DNA from: an uncultured Selenomonadales bacterium
Lineage (GTDB): Bacteria; Bacillota; Negativicutes; Selenomonadales; Selenomonadaceae
DNA: 64,000 nt
Direction: 5' to 3'
NCBI GenBank assembly: GCA_947304355.1
Contig: CAMZAX010000008.1
Location: 1 to 64,000, forward strand
Shown piece by piece: positions 61,619-64,000 of this stretch. Made by a program: the position numbers and the translations under genes. Positions within the stretch are counted from its first letter, which is position 1. Every line of letters begins with the position of its first letter. The notes beneath the pieces are model-generated. The model was not told the origin of the DNA, searched no databases, and saw only the letters and a program-made list of their open reading frames with translations.

Positions 61619-62569
61619 ATGAAAAAAAATCTTACGGACAGCAAAAAAAATCGCGTCGTCGTGCGCGTGCCCGGCACCTCAGCGAATTGCGGTCCCGGCT
61701 TCGACTGTTTGGGTTTGGCGACGACGATTTACAATTACTTGGACTTGACGCTGATTCGAAGCGGCAAAGTCGTTGTCGAGTCGGTCGGCGAAGGCGCGGA
61801 GAACATTCCCAAAGGTCGCCGAAATTTGACGTGGCAAGCCGTGAGTCGTTTCCTCAAGGCTGTCGGCAAGGAAGACGAATTTAAGGGCGCGATTATCCGC
61901 ATGAAAAACAACGTCCCGATTTCGCGCGGGCTCGGCTCGTCGTCGACGGCGATCGTTGCGGGCTTGTTCGCGGCAAATGAAATCGTCGGCGCGCCGCTCA
62001 ATCGTCAAGAGCTGTTGAAGTTGGCGACGGAGCTTGAAGGTCACCCCGACAACGTCGCGCCCGCGCTGTTCGGTGGCTTCACGGTCAGCGTCATGCAGGA
62101 CGGCGAAGTGCAGACCTTCAGCTTTCTGCCGCGCGTCAAGTTGAAATTAATCGTGGCGGTGCCGGACTTTGAACTGTCAACGCGTTTGGCTCGGAAAGTT
62201 TTGCCGCGCAACGTATCAATGAAGGACGCGATATTCAACGTCAGCCGTGCGTCCATGCTTATCGCCGCGCTTGTCGAGGGTCGCGAAGACTTGTTGCCGT
62301 TGGCGTTCGACGACGCGTTACATCAGCCGTATCGTAAAAAATTGGTGCCGGGCATGAGTGCGGTCTTCGACGCGGCGAAATCGGCGGGCGCGTTGGGTGC
62401 GGCTATTTCGGGCGCAGGCTCGTGCTTGATTGCTTTTACGACGTTACACAGCGGGCTTGAAGACAAAATCTCCACGGCTATGACGACGGCTTTCAAATCG
62501 GCGGGCGTCACGTCGAAGGCTTTGATTCTGGACGTCGACAGACGCGGTGCTCAGGTTGTGCGGCGTTGA
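61619..62569 (+). CDS. thrB: Homoserine kinase
   Basis: 316 residues from ATG 61619; an in-frame GTG three codons earlier overlaps the hom stop. GHMP kinase motifs: VPGTSANCGPGFDCLGLA, the ATP loop PISRGLGSSSTAIVAGLFAA and C-terminal GAAISGAGSCLIAF. Phosphorylates homoserine for threonine synthesis. With hom it forms a two-gene operon; no thrC is seen in the window. The gene is convergent with the HxlR regulator. Confidence 0.95.
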   Translation: MKKNLTDSKKNRVVVRVPGTSANCGPGFDCLGLATTIYNYLDLTLIRSGKVVVESVGEGAENIPKGRRNLTWQAVSRFLKAVGKEDEFKGAIIRMKNNVPISRGLGSSSTAIVAGLFAANEIVGAPLNRQELLKLATELEGHPDNVAPALFGGFTVSVMQDGEVQTFSFLPRVKLKLIVAVPDFELSTRLARKVLPRNVSMKDAIFNVSRASMLIAALVEGREDLLPLAFDDALHQPYRKKLVPGMSAVFDAAKSAGALGAAISGAGSCLIAFTTLHSGLEDKISTAMTTAFKSAGVTSKALILDVDRRGAQVVRR

Positions 62570-62573
62570 CAAA

Positions 62574-62912
62574 TCACGTTGTCCCCTCCGGCATATGTTC
62601 CTTGTAATACTCGCCGAAATTGTAGAGCTCATTGAGTATTGATTTAAACTCCTCGCCCAATTTCGTCAGCGAATATTCTACGTGCGGCGGCTTTTCGTTG
62701 AAGACTTTTCGCTGAACCAATCCGTCAGCCTCCAGCGAACGTAAACTGTCTGTCAAAACTTTTTGGCTTATCCCCGCGATGGATTTTTTCAGTTCATTGT
62801 ATCGCCACGGTCGCTCCGTCAGTTTTTGCAAGATAAATACTTTCCATTTGCTGGTTATCAAACTCAAGGTCGTCGCTACAGGACAAGTCGGCAATTCTTT
62901 TTTGCTTATCAT
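62574..62912 (-). CDS. HxlR-family winged-helix transcriptional regulator
   Basis: 112 residues from ATG 62912 after GGGTGATAAAA; the track start is 12 residues upstream. The HxlR signature TCPVATTLSLITSKWKVFILQKL and the GISQKVLTDSLRSLEADGLVQRKV wing helix are typical; the Cys near the N-terminus (TCP) may sense reactive electrophiles or oxidants, as in related HypR/QorR proteins. Divergent from the NmrA-like gene, 125 bases apart. Confidence 0.9.
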   Translation of the reverse strand: MISKKELPTCPVATTLSLITSKWKVFILQKLTERPWRYNELKKSIAGISQKVLTDSLRSLEADGLVQRKVFNEKPPHVEYSLTKLGEEFKSILNELYNFGEYYKEHMPEGTT

Positions 62913-62956
62913 TTTTATCACCCGATAAAATTTTAAGCCGCAGTTCAAGAAAACTC

Positions 62957-62996
62957 AAATGGTTATAAAAAGGTGCCTACTTGTTTTTCCACGCAA
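62957..62996. promoter_or_regulatory. Possible HxlR operator in the divergent gap
   Basis: AAAAAGGTGCCTACTTG is an imperfect palindrome just upstream of the -35 of the NmrA-like gene, where a self- or target-repressing HxlR dimer could bind. Similar GTACC/GGTAC-type sites are typical of the family. Confidence 0.35.
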
Positions 62997-63009
62997 AAAA
63001 TTTTATCAT
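62981..63009 (+). promoter_or_regulatory. Promoter for the NmrA-like gene
   Basis: TTGTTT and TATCAT, 17-base spacer, 29 bases before the ATG at 63038. Confidence 0.55.
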
Positions 63010-63037
63010 GCCGGCAAAACTTTGGGAGGTTATCGAA

Positions 63038-63670
63038 ATGAAAATTGCAGTAGTGGCGGCGGCAGGCAAGGCAGGCAGGAAAATCGTCGCGGAGGCGGCG
63101 GCTCGCGGCTTCGAGGTTACGGCTTTCGTAAGGCGGGCGGCTGAAATTGACGGCGCGGCTAAAGTTATCGTGAAAGATATTCTTGCGCTGACGGCAGGCG
63201 ACTTGAAAGACTTCGACGCGGTTGTCGACGCGTTCGGCGCGTGGACACCCGAAACTTTGCCTTTGCACACCACGACCAGCCAACATCTTTGCGACCTTTT
63301 GAGCGGCACGGACGTTCGGCTTTTGATTGTCGGCGGCGCGGGTAGCCTTTACACAAATCCCGAACACACCGAGCAAGTTGCTGATGCGCCGAATTTTCCC
63401 GCCGATTGGCAACCGCTTGCAAAGGCAATGGCAAAAGCTCTCGACGAACTCCGCAAGCGCGACGACGTGAAGTGGACGTTCGTCAGCCCCGCATGTGATT
63501 TCCAAGCGGACGGCGAACGCACGGGCAAATACATTGTCGGCGGCGAAGAGCTGATTTTAAACGCGGCGGGCGAAAGCGTCATAAGCTACGCGGACTACGC
63601 CCTTGCCATGGTTGACGAAATTGCGGGCGGCAATCACATTCAGCAGCGTATCGGCGTCGTTAAAGCGTAA
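63038..63670 (+). CDS. NAD(P)H-binding NmrA/SDR-like protein
   Basis: 210 residues from ATG 63038 after GGGAGG. A short-chain dehydrogenase-like Rossmann fold is seen: KIAVVAAAGKAGRKIVAEAAARGFEVTAFVR, with LLIVGGAGSLY and WTFVSPACDFQ. The nucleotide loop AAAGKAG departs slightly from the usual GxxGxxG. It lacks the Tyr-Lys dyad of classical SDRs and is probably an atypical member, e.g. quinone or flavin reductase. Expected target of the adjacent HxlR regulator. Confidence 0.85.
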   Translation: MKIAVVAAAGKAGRKIVAEAAARGFEVTAFVRRAAEIDGAAKVIVKDILALTAGDLKDFDAVVDAFGAWTPETLPLHTTTSQHLCDLLSGTDVRLLIVGGAGSLYTNPEHTEQVADAPNFPADWQPLAKAMAKALDELRKRDDVKWTFVSPACDFQADGERTGKYIVGGEELILNAAGESVISYADYALAMVDEIAGGNHIQQRIGVVKA

Positions 63671-63683
63671 AATTTTTCCAAGC

Positions 63684-63722
63684 AAAAAGGCGGCTTCTCT
63701 CAGCGGAGGGAAGTCGCCTTTC
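63684..63722. terminator. Bidirectional terminator between the NmrA-like gene and mscL
   Basis: AAAGGCGGCTTC pairs with GAAGTCGCCTTT with one G-U pair, flanked by A-runs and T-runs. Confidence 0.85.
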
Positions 63723-63740
63723 GTTTATGCTGTTATAAGT

Positions 63741-64000
63741 TCATTTGCCCTTGATGTCGGAGGCGCAATGCGGACACTTCGTTGCGTCGTCGGCCACCAC
63801 TTCGCGGCAATACGGGCACTTGCGCGGATCGGGTGCGGGCGGCGGCGGTGCCGGCATGAAACGATTGACCTGCTTTATCAAGATGAAAATTGCTGTCGCG
63901 ACGATGAGGAAATCAAGACACACATTCAAGAACGCGCCGTAAGCGATGATTGGTGCGCCCGCCTCCTTGGCTGCCGCGAACGACTCGTACTCAACGCTTG
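63741..64000 (-). CDS. mscL: MscL-like mechanosensitive channel with C-terminal zinc ribbon (partial, runs off window)
   Basis: The frame stays open to the window edge, so the N-terminus is missing. The visible 86 residues read VEYESFAAAKEAGAPIIAYGAFLNVCLDFLIVATAIFILIKQVNRFM, the second membrane helix and cytoplasmic end of MscL, followed by CPYCREVV and CPHCASDIKGK, a CxxC-CxxC zinc-ribbon tail. MscL opens at high membrane tension to release osmolytes. The zinc ribbon is an accessory C-terminal feature of some Firmicute MscL proteins. The ORF track gives only the last 62 residues. Confidence 0.85.
   Translation of the reverse strand, partial: SVEYESFAAAKEAGAPIIAYGAFLNVCLDFLIVATAIFILIKQVNRFMPAPPPPAPDPRKCPYCREVVADDATKCPHCASDIKGK

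Overview
This window is compact bacterial DNA, about 60 genes with short intergenic gaps. It most resembles a Negativicutes (Selenomonadales-like) Firmicute with a Gram-negative type envelope. The evidence is a classic Firmicute gene order (ispD-ispF-cysE-cysS-mrnC-rlmB-yacP) together with kdsB, which makes CMP-Kdo for lipopolysaccharide. A glgC/glgD-type glycogen operon, a feoAB operon and frequent TTG/GTG starts behind strong AGGAGG sites fit too. I cannot name the genus. I found no rRNA, tRNA, CRISPR array or complete IS element.

Layout. 0-8.8 kb: CorA end, then a long minus-strand operon (IF2_N-type protein, yacP, rlmB, mrnC, cysS, a PIN toxin-antitoxin pair, cysE, ispF, ispD, HAD phosphatase). 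8.8-20.9 kb: rlmN, ctpA, kdsB, thiN, three tandem Cys-motif proteins plus a TSCPD protein, kptA, a regulated methyltransferase, hisD, a membrane MutS homologue and an aminotransferase. 21-27 kb: a GT17 glycosyltransferase, a 300-bp palindrome-rich block, lysC, small proteins and feoA-feoB-FeoB-associated/HMA under a Fur-box-like promoter. 27-33 kb: M18 peptidase, dusB, coaX, a damaged GT92 glycosyltransferase and a double-receiver regulator. 33-41.6 kb: glgC-glgD-glgP-glgB-glgA. 41.7-58.8 kb: a surface-glycan-like region with four GT8 paralogues (two on each strand), DUF5693 and Sel1-repeat proteins, a DUF2993 protein, prfB with its +1 frameshift, a GT61-ChW fusion, a degenerate DAK2 protein and an FtsA-like protein. 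58.9-64 kb: a damaged CitMHS transporter, hom-thrB, an HxlR regulator with its divergent NmrA-like target, and the end of mscL.

The most interesting signal is a set of four long poly-G/C tracts of 11, 12, 10 and 9 bases, the only runs this long that I saw. Each lies inside a gene for cell-surface glycosylation (GT92, GT8, GT61) or solute uptake (CitMHS), and in each the tract length puts the gene out of frame by an amount that one or two bases would restore. This is the expected signature of slipped-strand phase variation with all four loci in an OFF state. Three of the four carry a second lesion (two in-frame TAA codons, one single-base insertion), suggesting decay after silencing. Assembly error at homopolymers is the main alternative. 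The GT8 genes also form two tandem pairs in inverted orientation that share an identical 36-nt gene junction, so the 43-57.6 kb segment could in principle invert.
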